A stretch of DNA of 64,000 nucleotides from CAYYBE01 sp964470345 (GTDB lineage Bacteria; Babelota; Babeliae; Babelales; Babelaceae): the NCBI GenBank assembly GCA_964470345.1, contig CAYYBE010000004.1, positions 55,643 through 119,642 of the forward strand, read 5' to 3'. The notes below the pieces were generated by a model. It was not told the origin of the DNA and did no database searches. It saw only the letters and a list, made by a program, of their open reading frames with translations. This document shows, piece by piece, positions 33,700 through 41,958 of this stretch (position 1 is the stretch's first letter; the number at the start of each line of letters is the position of its first letter). A program made the position numbers and the translations under genes.

Positions 33700-33974
33700 T
33701 GAAGATTCTCCAGACAACGACGTTCCGTCGTCAAGTAAAGAAACTTCATCCAAACCAAAAAAAAGAGCTAGACGAAGCAGTTGGCAAAATTGCAGATAAC
33801 CCCGCAGTTGGTGAGGGAAAGAAAGGAACGTTGGCAGGAGTTCGGGTGTATAAGTTTTTCATGATTGGACAACTAACGCTTCTTGCGTACACGTATGATG
33901 AAGATGGTGATAAGTTGCTTTTGCTTGCTCTGGGATCGCATGAGAATTTTTATCGAGATTTGACGGTAGCTTAA
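33696..33974 (+). CDS. RelE/ParE-superfamily toxin
   Basis: The 92-residue product has the toxin fold pattern: TTTFRRQVKKLHPNQKKELDEAV as N-terminal helices, then NPAVGEGKKGTLAGVRVYKF, and strand-rich LTLLAYTYDEDGDKLLLLALGSHENFYRDL. RelE relatives cut mRNA on ribosomes; ParE relatives inhibit gyrase; the type cannot be told here. The end ENFYRDL is typical of the type paired with ParD-like antitoxins. A hairpin follows at 34019. Confidence 0.83.
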   Translation: MMKILQTTTFRRQVKKLHPNQKKELDEAVGKIADNPAVGEGKKGTLAGVRVYKFFMIGQLTLLAYTYDEDGDKLLLLALGSHENFYRDLTVA

Positions 33975-34018
33975 TGTCGGATAAACGCAATTCTTTTTTA
34001 TGATTTATGGTTAAAATA

Positions 34019-34036
34019 GTGCATTTTGAAATGCAC
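34019..34036. repeat. Hairpin downstream of the toxin gene
   Basis: GTGCAT (34019-34024) and ATGCAC (34031-34036) pair around TTTGAA; with TT/AA the whole 18 bases are nearly self-complementary. No T-run follows. Confidence 0.4.
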
Positions 34037-34241
34037 CAATAGACGGTCACTTTCCATTGTTTATGGTCAAAATCGACGGTTTCTCTTGCTGCTTCCAAGT
34101 TCGACTATGCGATGGAGGTGATTATGAGGCCAAGTTTTTTAATTTTCTGCCACCATTCGTTCCTGTGAAGTTATTGATACACGAGTTGTTGTAGAAGGTG
34201 TATGATACACTGGGTATGCTAGAAAAAAGAAAGGATGCGAT

Positions 34242-34769
34242 ATGAACAAAACAAATTTGGAACTAAAACATTATTGTACTGATTTCAAGCGGGTACGGGC
34301 GGCGCTCAAACAGCTTGGAGCAATGAAAGAGATTGTGAAGCAGCAAAAAGATTATTTTTTCGCTTTGCCTATCAATAAAGATCGCACCGCTCCTCGGTTA
34401 AAGCTACGTATCGAAGGTCCGGCAAAGACGCTTATTTATTATGAGCGGCCTGATTTTGTGAAGGCAAAAGATACTGCGTCGCAAGTAAAACTGTATACAC
34501 TTGAAGATGCATCGCTCCTGCCGCTGCTTGAACAAGCACTGGGAGTAACGGCGATTGTCGAGAAAAAGCGAGAAGTATGGCGCAAGGATCATACGGTCTT
34601 TCATCTTGATACGGTAAAAGGAGTCGGTACCATCTTTGAGATTGAGCTGCAAAAGCGCGGGAAGATTACCGAAAAAGACAAAAAACTTTTTAGCTCATAT
34701 CAAGCCACATTGCTCCCATTACTTGGTGATGTTATTAAAGGATCAAATGTCGATTTGGTACAGAAATAA
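34242..34769 (+). CDS. CYTH-domain protein (class IV adenylate cyclase/ThTPase-like)
   Basis: The 175-residue protein has the CYTH pattern of alternating charged strands: NLELKHYC (partial ExExK), RLKLRIEG, LIYYERPD, VEKKREVWRK and FHLDTVKGVGTIFEIEL. Family members bind triphosphate substrates in a tunnel; activities include adenylate cyclase, thiamine triphosphatase and polyphosphatase. The first Glu of ExExK is replaced by Asn, so activity is uncertain. It stands alone between the TA pair and the kinase-like gene. Confidence 0.85.
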   Translation: MNKTNLELKHYCTDFKRVRAALKQLGAMKEIVKQQKDYFFALPINKDRTAPRLKLRIEGPAKTLIYYERPDFVKAKDTASQVKLYTLEDASLLPLLEQALGVTAIVEKKREVWRKDHTVFHLDTVKGVGTIFEIELQKRGKITEKDKKLFSSYQATLLPLLGDVIKGSNVDLVQK

Positions 34770-34883
34770 CTTCTCACCGTTTGGAGTTAATTGATTCCTC
34801 GTCGTTTACTTTTGCGAGAGGGTGAGATTAAAGTTTGGCCATAAGGTAGCTTTAAACATAAAACCATAAGTGGGGAGTAATGC

Positions 34884-35822
34884 ATGAAAGAACCAGTATG
34901 GATTTCATTGGCAGCGTTAATTGTTATTTTGATTATTGCATTGTTATTCGAATACTTTTTCGTAATGCGTTGCAAGGGGCGGTGCTCCAAGAATCGACCA
35001 ATTGTTGATGCTTCATCGTTCGCTGCATTGGTTAGTTCGGCATTAGTGTCTTTCCTTTTTCCAATAGTGAGAAAGGTCCTTTTACAAGGGCGAGGGCGTG
35101 TGATTATCGTTGAGGGTGCTTTGAGCGCAGGAAAATCGAGTAAGCTGCGGCAACTTCTGCCTTTACTTGATAGCACCTATTCGCTCGTTTCAGTTGACGA
35201 TTTTGTAAGCAAGATATTTCTTGAGCAACAAACGGTGAAAATACCTGAAGAGGAGCTTCTTAAACGGGTCATCGCCGCAGTCGATCGTATGTATGCCAAC
35301 ATTTGGGATTTAGTTGTTCAGGGTAACAACGTTATTGTCGATACCGCCCTGAACAGTATCGAAGGTGAAAAGAGCGTTCAGTATGCTTTTGATGTCCTTA
35401 AGGACTTGCCTCTCAAACTGGTCTTGGTACATTGCCCCCTACCGGTATTAGTGGAGCGTATTCGGCAAGGAAATGAAAAAGCGCTGCAAGACCATAATCT
35501 TGCCGGTATCCGCTCGATCGCGCTGTCAATAAGTCAATTCGGGCACATCTATCGTCCAAAAAGTTCAGAAGGAGAAGCTGTTGTTACTGTTGTTTCTCGC
35601 CGAGATGTTATGCATGCCTGTGCGCTTGCGCAACAAGAATTTGCCGGGGATGCGGAGCGCTTCGCTCTGTTTCAAGAGCAACTATTAACGCAGCTGGGGC
35701 TCAAGGAGATAGAAGAAGTGGCGCTTACCACGCGATTTGTGCACGATGTTCTTGTGGATACAAGTAAATATACTCCAGAGGAATGTGCAAAACAGTTGCA
35801 AGAGAGCATTATCAAACGCTGA
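34884..35822 (+). CDS. Membrane-anchored P-loop kinase-like protein (CPT-like)
   Basis: Residues 4-30 form a membrane span, followed by a basic Cys-containing stretch and a second hydrophobic segment near 45-60. A Walker A motif GALSAGKSS lies near residue 80, then VSVDDFVSK, VIVDTALNSIEGE and LVLVHCPLPVLVERIRQGNEKA. These match the chloramphenicol-phosphotransferase-like P-loop kinase group in order and spacing. The substrate is unknown. A bacterial inner-membrane kinase of this type is unusual. Confidence 0.7.
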   Translation: MKEPVWISLAALIVILIIALLFEYFFVMRCKGRCSKNRPIVDASSFAALVSSALVSFLFPIVRKVLLQGRGRVIIVEGALSAGKSSKLRQLLPLLDSTYSLVSVDDFVSKIFLEQQTVKIPEEELLKRVIAAVDRMYANIWDLVVQGNNVIVDTALNSIEGEKSVQYAFDVLKDLPLKLVLVHCPLPVLVERIRQGNEKALQDHNLAGIRSIALSISQFGHIYRPKSSEGEAVVTVVSRRDVMHACALAQQEFAGDAERFALFQEQLLTQLGLKEIEEVALTTRFVHDVLVDTSKYTPEECAKQLQESIIKR

Positions 35823-35884
35823 AATGTTGCGCTCCTACATTATGTCGTTTAAACGCAATTCTTTGGTGGCATTGTTAAGGAAAA

Positions 35885-37312
35885 CTACTCTTCTTGCTCG
35901 CTTTCTTCACTATCAGTTGCAGTCTCAGAGACTTCTTCTGTGGCTTCTTGCTCGAGCGTTTGCTTGTGCGTTTCATCAACAATCTCGTCGCAGTCTTCTG
36001 AATCACCTGATGAAATCTCGTTGTTAGCACCAGCTATTGCATCGAGTAAAGGTTGCGGCGCTTGCTGTTCTTCAGCTACGTCTGGTAACGGTTGTTGGCT
36101 GGAAAACTGTGCAAGTAAGGTACAGATTTTGTCTTCAAGCCGCTTATGTCGCTCATTGCGACTGATATGGTTACTCATAATCGAAAAGATGAGTGGCGTT
36201 TTGTCTTTGGCGATAATATAACCCGAAAGGGAAGAGACGTTAGACAACGTACCTGTTTTTGCTTTAACATGGGTTGCTATGCCCGGTTGCGACATGCGAT
36301 ACTTGAGCGTTCCGTCTCGTCCTGCTGTTGGGAGGGCGTCAAGAAAATTTTGGAAAAATGGTTGCTGGCGGCACCAAGAGAGCAGGGTGGTCAGGTGATC
36401 AGGCGCGATAAGGTTTTTATGGGAAATGCCTGAGCCATCAACGATATGCATATGAGCCGCATCAATTCCTATTGTATCATTAAATAACTCGAGAACAGCT
36501 TTGCTCCCTTTTTGCCAGGTGCCCGGAGCACCAAAACGTTGAGCACCTAATGCCTTAAAGAGGCACTCTGCATACAGATTGTCTGAATGTTTGAGTAGCG
36601 GTTTGATGATTTCATTCAGTGGCTCTGACTTATGAGTTGCAATAATCGTTGCTGTCTCAGGTGCCTTGCGGATAACGAGCTTGCCGGTAATGGTAATACC
36701 ACAACGTTTGAGCGCTCTGCGGATAACAGCGCTGATAAATCGTGGTGAAGATTGGCGATCAACGAGTAATGCTGAAACGTGGGGGCACCAGCCTTTGTTT
36801 CGATAGGCTGCAAACCAGTTGGGATGAAAGCTGATAAGCTCAAAATGTGCAATATCAAGAACAATATTGCCACGGATCGTTCGAATTCTTTGTTGTTTAA
36901 GTTTACGAATAAGTGCCTGGAGATCGGTGTGGGTAAGTGAAGGATCTCCTGAGCCTTTCACGTAGATATTGCCGATGAGTGTAGAACGTTTTTTATGCCC
37001 ATCGATGAGTAGTTGTGTGGGAAAGCGATAGTCGGGACCTAAAATCGAAAGAGCTGCTGCTGTGGTGCAAAGCTTTTGATTACTCGCGGGGATAAAGGTT
37101 TCCTGAGAAGCATGTGTGTACCATGGAGTTTGATCACGCAGAGAAGTAATAGTAATGCCAATGCGTCCCGAAAGCCCATATTGATTGATTAAGTTATTAA
37201 TGGAGCGGCGTACCCAGGCTTGTTCTTCGGGTGTGATGCCCATAAGAGTCCAGACGCAACAGAATGTTGCCAGCGCAAAGAGTCTTTTCGCATGTTTTAT
37301 GAATGGCAACAT
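35885..37312 (-). CDS. dacB: D-alanyl-D-alanine carboxypeptidase/endopeptidase (PBP4 type)
   Basis: The 475-residue protein has an N-terminal signal sequence (RLFALATFCCVWTLMGI) and the three penicillin-binding motifs of peptidase family S13: SNQK (SxxK) near 82, SDN (SxN) in KHSDNLYAECLFKALG, and KTG in VKAKTGTLSNVSSLSGYI. It trims peptidoglycan peptides. After the domain comes an unusual 45-residue acidic tail full of Glu, Ser and Asp. Its start overlaps the end of the upstream hydrolase gene by 16 bases, so they form one operon. Confidence 0.92.
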   Translation of the reverse strand: MLPFIKHAKRLFALATFCCVWTLMGITPEEQAWVRRSINNLINQYGLSGRIGITITSLRDQTPWYTHASQETFIPASNQKLCTTAAALSILGPDYRFPTQLLIDGHKKRSTLIGNIYVKGSGDPSLTHTDLQALIRKLKQQRIRTIRGNIVLDIAHFELISFHPNWFAAYRNKGWCPHVSALLVDRQSSPRFISAVIRRALKRCGITITGKLVIRKAPETATIIATHKSEPLNEIIKPLLKHSDNLYAECLFKALGAQRFGAPGTWQKGSKAVLELFNDTIGIDAAHMHIVDGSGISHKNLIAPDHLTTLLSWCRQQPFFQNFLDALPTAGRDGTLKYRMSQPGIATHVKAKTGTLSNVSSLSGYIIAKDKTPLIFSIMSNHISRNERHKRLEDKICTLLAQFSSQQPLPDVAEEQQAPQPLLDAIAGANNEISSGDSEDCDEIVDETHKQTLEQEATEEVSETATDSEESEQEE

Positions 37313-38541
37313 ACTGAGTTCTCCTGGTATTTGGTTGACAAAACTGCTTCTGCAAGCGTATGAAAAATAAAACGTTTGTGCAACTGGTCTTTGGTGGCTT
37401 CAAGAGTGCTCTTCGCAAAAGAGGTAACAGTATCATGAAATGCAATACGGAACTTTGTCATCTGAGATAATGTGAGTGGATGGTTGTTTGTGTAGGCTCG
37501 ATTGGTGAGAAGAATGCAAAAGAGATCTTTGTCGCGATCTGCCCACATTGATGTTCCTGTCCAACCAAAATGGCCAAAAGCATCTAAAGACAGATGTCTC
37601 CCCAGTTCCCAGCCATATCCTCGCTTAAAGGGGCATTGTTGCTTGGTCCATTCGGCTATGGTTGTTGGTTGTATAAGTTGGTGGACGTTTCCCGCTGTTT
37701 CATATGAACCGCTCTGCATAAACATGCTCATAAAACGAGCAAGATCTGATGCAGTTGAAAAAAGCCCTGCATGTCCTGCAACGCCACCCATCTGAAAGGC
37801 TTTTTCGTCGTTGACGACACCTGCAGTGCGCTCGAACGGGTCGCTTGGTGAAATGGTAGGAGCGTATGTTTTGCCTGAAAATCGCGCATGGGGATTAAAG
37901 CTTGTATTGGTCATGCCCAACGGCTCAAAAATATTTTGCGCACAAAACAGATCTAAGGGCATTTGGGTAATTTTTTCAAGAATTTGTTGCAAAATCACAA
38001 ACCCAATGTCGCTATACACATATTTTGAGTTTATAGGGTACATAAGCCTTTGTTGCATAAGCTGCTCTCGAACTTGGGGCCAAGTAGATTCTTTGGGGAA
38101 AAACGCTACTCCTGCATCTAAACCACTTGTGTGCGTAAGTAAGTGCTTTATACAAATATTTCCTTTACCGTTATCGCCAAATTCTGGCAGATAGGTGCAA
38201 ACGGGAGTTTCAAGATCAAGAAATTTGTGGTCATATAAAAGCATTGCTGCTGTTGTTGTAGCGATTGGCTTAGTGAGTGATGCAAGATCAAAGAGGGTAT
38301 CGGTTGTGATCAGGACAGAAGTAGGGTCATAGGTTTGATGACCGAATGCTTTGTGATAGATAATTTTTCCCTGGCATGAGATAAGAGCAACTGCCCCGGG
38401 AAAAACTTTTTGGGCGATAGCAGCTTCTATCAAGCAATCAAGATTGTTCACATTTTGTAATAGTTGCCCGTCGGGCATTGCGTATGCTATCGTACAACAG
38501 TAAAAAAGAATAGGCAGGTATATCTTTGTTGAGGTGAACAT
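37297..38541 (-). CDS. Exported beta-lactamase-fold serine hydrolase (S12/class C type)
   Basis: ATG 38541 gives 414 residues with a signal peptide (MFTSTKIYLPILFYCCTIAYA). The catalytic SxxK is SLTK in LFDLASLTKPIATTTAAM; the second motif is YSD (Y-x-N in many) in KYVYSDIGFVILQQIL; HTSGL and HFGWTGTSMWAD complete the set. Family members act on beta-lactams, D-amino peptides or esters; this wall-gene context suggests peptidoglycan peptides. Its start codon overlaps that of the divergent nagZ by two bases. Confidence 0.88.
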   Translation of the reverse strand: MFTSTKIYLPILFYCCTIAYAMPDGQLLQNVNNLDCLIEAAIAQKVFPGAVALISCQGKIIYHKAFGHQTYDPTSVLITTDTLFDLASLTKPIATTTAAMLLYDHKFLDLETPVCTYLPEFGDNGKGNICIKHLLTHTSGLDAGVAFFPKESTWPQVREQLMQQRLMYPINSKYVYSDIGFVILQQILEKITQMPLDLFCAQNIFEPLGMTNTSFNPHARFSGKTYAPTISPSDPFERTAGVVNDEKAFQMGGVAGHAGLFSTASDLARFMSMFMQSGSYETAGNVHQLIQPTTIAEWTKQQCPFKRGYGWELGRHLSLDAFGHFGWTGTSMWADRDKDLFCILLTNRAYTNNHPLTLSQMTKFRIAFHDTVTSFAKSTLEATKDQLHKRFIFHTLAEAVLSTKYQENSVCCHS

Positions 38542-40243
38542 GTTCAAAAAACTCCCCCAGGTCTGTATTTTTAGTCTACTCGCTTTGTGCTTACAGATTC
38601 AAGCAAATGCACCTTTTGTCGATTCTCAATCAGCGTGGGCTCAAGGGCTGTTACAGCGTATGACGTTGCGCGAAAAAATAGGGCAGCTTTTTATGGTAGC
38701 AGTAACATCAAATTTCACCAACGAAGGGGAATCGCTCGCCTCAAGACATGGGACGCTTTTTTACAATATGGACAAAGCGTACATTACGCAATTGATCAAA
38801 GAGTACCATGTTGGCGGTCTTATTGTATTGCGTAAAAACGACCCCAAAGCGTTTGTTGATCTTCTGAACGATTATCAGGGTATGAGCTCTGTCCCTCTCT
38901 TGGTAGGTTTAGATGCAGAGTGGGGGCTTTCATTACGGCTACACACTATGCCCCGTTTTCCTCGAGCATTAACGTTGGGTGCAATTCAAGATGTATCGCT
39001 TATAGAACAGCTAGGTGTTCTTGTTGGACAACAATGCCGTGCAGCAGGCGTGCATTGGAACTTTGCGCCAGATGTTGATGTGAACAACAATTTTCAAAAC
39101 CCGGTGATTCATGATCGTTCATTTGGTGATGATCCGCAACGGGTCGCCCGCTTAGGTCGTTTGTACATGCAGGGTCTACGTGCTGGAGGTGTGTTAACCT
39201 GTGCAAAGCATTTCCCTGGGCACGGGGATACTGCTGTCGACTCTCACTGTGCTTTGCCTGTTATTGCGCATAAGCGTGAACATCTTGATGCTGTTGAACT
39301 GTATCCGTTTACAAAACTGATAGAAGCGGGAGTTGATGGGGTGATGGGAGCTCATCTATCGGTGCCTGCGTTGGGAGTTGCGCAAGGACAAGCTGCGAGT
39401 TTATCCACAAGCGTTATGACCGATCTTTTGCAAAAGCAATTACAATTTCATGGACTAGTTATAACCGATGCACTGGGCATGAGTGCTATTATGGACCACT
39501 ACCAGCCTGGTGCGGCTGAGTTGCAGGCGGTGTTAGCGGGTAACGACGTGATCTTATGTCCGACCGATGTGCCGGCAGCAGTTACGCGTATTGAAGATGC
39601 TGTACAAGAGGGTCGTATCTCTGAAGCTGAACTTGATCGCCGTGTGCTCAAAATTTTGAAAGCGAAAGCTTGGGTTGGCTTAGATCACTATATGCCAGCA
39701 TCGTATGACGAACTTATACGTGTATGCACTACTCCCCAAGTGAGTACTCTTAAGCAGCGGCTCTATGCGCAAGCGTTAACGGCAGTTAACGGTGCCGAAA
39801 AGTGTATGCTCTTTGTTGGCGCATCACAAGAAACGACACTCATGTGCAGGGGATCTGTGCAAGAAACGGAGTTAGAACGCGCATTATTATCCTCAGTGAC
39901 CGTTGCAAGAAGCGGTGAGTTGCGCGCGCCGAGTTCATCGCATGTTATTATTGCGATCTTTGGCATGAACAAATGGGCGCACCAGAATTTTGGGGTTTCC
40001 TCTGGGATACAAAAACTGGTGACCGATCTTTGTGCACAGGGTAAGCATGTTATGCTTGTGTTGTTTGGTTCGCCCTATAGCGTTATGTTGTTTCCCAAAA
40101 CGGTTCCCATAATTGTCGCCTATGAAGATGATCCTGATGCGCAAAAAGCGGTCGCAGAAGCTCTACTCGGTCAACGTCAGGTTGCAGGGCAGCTTGCCAT
40201 TCGCTTTGATCCTAACTGTTTCGTAATTCCTGCAGCAAGATAA
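38540..40243 (+). CDS. nagZ: Exported beta-N-acetylhexosaminidase NagZ (GH3)
   Basis: ATG 38540 gives 567 residues with a signal peptide (MFKKLPQVCIFSLLALCLQIQANA). The GH3 barrel shows FAPDVDVNNNFQNPVIHDRSFGDDP, the catalytic loop KHFPGHGDTAVDSH with its Asp-His pair, and nucleophile Asp in VITDALGMSAI. A second C-terminal domain is present, as in the larger Gram-positive-type NagZ. It removes GlcNAc from muropeptides. Many Gram-negative NagZ are cytosolic; export suggests action on the wall itself. GAGG upstream lies in the start of the divergent gene. Confidence 0.93.
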   Translation: MFKKLPQVCIFSLLALCLQIQANAPFVDSQSAWAQGLLQRMTLREKIGQLFMVAVTSNFTNEGESLASRHGTLFYNMDKAYITQLIKEYHVGGLIVLRKNDPKAFVDLLNDYQGMSSVPLLVGLDAEWGLSLRLHTMPRFPRALTLGAIQDVSLIEQLGVLVGQQCRAAGVHWNFAPDVDVNNNFQNPVIHDRSFGDDPQRVARLGRLYMQGLRAGGVLTCAKHFPGHGDTAVDSHCALPVIAHKREHLDAVELYPFTKLIEAGVDGVMGAHLSVPALGVAQGQAASLSTSVMTDLLQKQLQFHGLVITDALGMSAIMDHYQPGAAELQAVLAGNDVILCPTDVPAAVTRIEDAVQEGRISEAELDRRVLKILKAKAWVGLDHYMPASYDELIRVCTTPQVSTLKQRLYAQALTAVNGAEKCMLFVGASQETTLMCRGSVQETELERALLSSVTVARSGELRAPSSSHVIIAIFGMNKWAHQNFGVSSGIQKLVTDLCAQGKHVMLVLFGSPYSVMLFPKTVPIIVAYEDDPDAQKAVAEALLGQRQVAGQLAIRFDPNCFVIPAAR

Positions 40244-40836
40244 TCGGCAAATGCGGCAACGTGATCAAGAATTTTATCAAAGACGAGGATCTCGTTGTTC
40301 CATTTCTTGCCCATGCGTGCGCGCGCTTCATCGGTGATGAGATCTAATTGTTTGTTAAGAAATGTCAGTATCTGTGCTTTTGACCAGTGTGGATTGAGAT
40401 TTGCTAAAAAGCAGGCAGTTGCTTCAGTATTTTTATGGAGTTGTGAAGACATCTTTTTCAGTTCCATAATGCTGTATTTGTTCGATTGCACTTTTGTTAC
40501 CAACAGCGCAGCAATATCCATCTGTTCTTTGAGGAATGTCGTAAATTGATCGCCCGCTTCTTTGCCGTACCAACTGGCGAGCATTGCACCAATCTTTTCT
40601 TCATTTTGTACGAGTCGTTCGAATGTTTCTTTCGTATCATCAAGTTTGGACAGTATTGAAATAAGATAGGAGCGTGTCCAATAGGCTTGGTCTGCTAAGA
40701 GCATGCGCACTTCAGTTTGCACAGAGCACTCTGATTTTTCTGGAATTGCAGGGAAGAAGAAGGTCATGATGAGGTAGGTGCTCAGAACTCCAACGCCAAA
40801 GCCGAGCAGAGCGAATTTAAGAATCATTTTTTTCAT
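40177..40836 (-). CDS. Membrane-anchored helical protein of unknown function (219 aa)
   Basis: ATG 40836 follows AGGAG and gives MKKMILKFALLGFGVGVLSTYLIMTFF, one membrane anchor. The remainder is helical: AYWTRSYLISILSKLDDTKETFERLVQNEEKIGAMLASWYG, NLNPHWSKAQILTFLNKQLDLITDEA. The pattern recalls a small soluble helical family that I know mostly under misleading annotations in Bacillus; this is memory, not a search. Its 3' end overlaps nagZ by 67 bases in convergent orientation. Confidence 0.72.
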   Translation of the reverse strand: MKKMILKFALLGFGVGVLSTYLIMTFFFPAIPEKSECSVQTEVRMLLADQAYWTRSYLISILSKLDDTKETFERLVQNEEKIGAMLASWYGKEAGDQFTTFLKEQMDIAALLVTKVQSNKYSIMELKKMSSQLHKNTEATACFLANLNPHWSKAQILTFLNKQLDLITDEARARMGKKWNNEILVFDKILDHVAAFADYLAAGITKQLGSKRMASCPAT

Positions 40837-40844
40837 ATGAACTC

Positions 40845-40946
40845 CTACTCTTTTTTGTTGCATGATGGACAAGAAACGATATAGATAACAAAGCCTGCGA
40901 TAATGAGCAGTAACAGGCTGAGCACAAAGGGAGAAAAACAGAACAT
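40845..40946 (-). CDS. Single-TM microprotein with CPSC tail (33 aa)
   Basis: ATG 40946 with AAGGG upstream encodes MFCFSPFVLSLLLLIIAG, then FVIYIVSCPSCNKKE. One membrane span covers residues 6-25; the short tail carries CPSC, a possible metal or redox site. It ends 8 bases before the start of the 219-aa membrane protein and is probably co-transcribed with it. Evidence is ORF, ribosome site and spacing only. Confidence 0.55.
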   Translation of the reverse strand: MFCFSPFVLSLLLLIIAGFVIYIVSCPSCNKKE

Positions 40947-41087
40947 AGTAACCCTTTCGGTAAGGTTATGAGATAAGTCTTCTTTCTCTTTTACCTTACC
41001 AAAAGACGAGCCTTCACCACAATATGATGGGGGCCCTTTTAGTATGCATATGAAATACATGAAGAGTCTGCGTTTTATGAAAGCTCT

Positions 41088-41765
41088 TTATGCGTGGCTA
41101 CGAATTTCTTGAGAGAGGTCGAGCAGGAGTATTGCTTCTGAAAGAGATATTGTTGCCGAAGGGTAGCAGTTACTTCGTTTTGTGAGCTCAGCGTAGATTT
41201 TTTGTGCTTGGTGATCACCTATTTTTTGAGCTTTTTCCAGAGCTAAGAGCGCTTGCCACAGATCCTGATTTTTGCTTGTGTTATTGTTTTGTGTTCTAGA
41301 TCTGTGTAGAAAATAAATGAACAGTTCGAAGCAGGCGTGAGCGGATCCTTGCGACGAGGCAAGTTTCCAGAAGGTAACCGCTTGGGCCAGGCTTTCCTCG
41401 GAGCCGATTTTTGCATAACAGCAGCCGAGCCCGCACCGCGCAGCGGCGCAGTGAACATCAGTTTCTAGGGCTTTGTTATAGAAGCTCAGAGCTTGATTGA
41501 GATCTCGAGATACTCCGGTTCCCGTGAGATGACAGTAACCAAGCATGCAGAGTGTTTGTGTTGATTTTTGATCTGCCTTGAGAGCCGCCTCGTAGAGGGC
41601 AATGCGCTTTTCGTTGGTATTCTGCGCTGTTGCAGAAGTAGAGCCTGATGATGAACTGGACGTGGCAGAATAGGAACTATTGAGAGAAATCTGGGATGCA
41701 GCGATTCCCAAGGAAATCCCAGAAGAGAGTATGAGGAGAAAGAGTATATGTTTTTTTGTAGACAT
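41088..41765 (-). CDS. Exported Sel1-repeat protein
   Basis: A signal peptide (MSTKKHILFLLILSSGISLGIAAS) and a Ser-rich linker (ATSSSSSGSTSATA) precede helical Sel1/TPR repeats: ALYEAALKADQKSTQTLCMLGYCHLTGTGVSRDLNQALSFYNKALE and AAARCGLGCCYAKIGSEESLAQAVTFWKLASSQGSAHACFEL. Sel1 proteins bind partner proteins and are frequent in host-associated bacteria. AAAGGAA lies upstream. Length 225. Confidence 0.87.
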   Translation of the reverse strand: MSTKKHILFLLILSSGISLGIAASQISLNSSYSATSSSSSGSTSATAQNTNEKRIALYEAALKADQKSTQTLCMLGYCHLTGTGVSRDLNQALSFYNKALETDVHCAAARCGLGCCYAKIGSEESLAQAVTFWKLASSQGSAHACFELFIYFLHRSRTQNNNTSKNQDLWQALLALEKAQKIGDHQAQKIYAELTKRSNCYPSATISLSEAILLLDLSQEIRSHA

Positions 41766-41958
41766 GGCAAATTCCTTTGGAGCAGTTCCAGGTGTTTTAT
41801 CGGTTTAATCTTAGGGTCTAATCCTGATAGTAACAAGTTTTTGCACTTGGTCAAGCTGGGGGAGTGCCTTGAGAGAGAGGCTTGAGTTTGTTCCAAGATC
41901 TTGGTACGGTCTAAAACAGTAACTCAAATGGGTAACATAATCTTTGTGAGGGTTGGCT

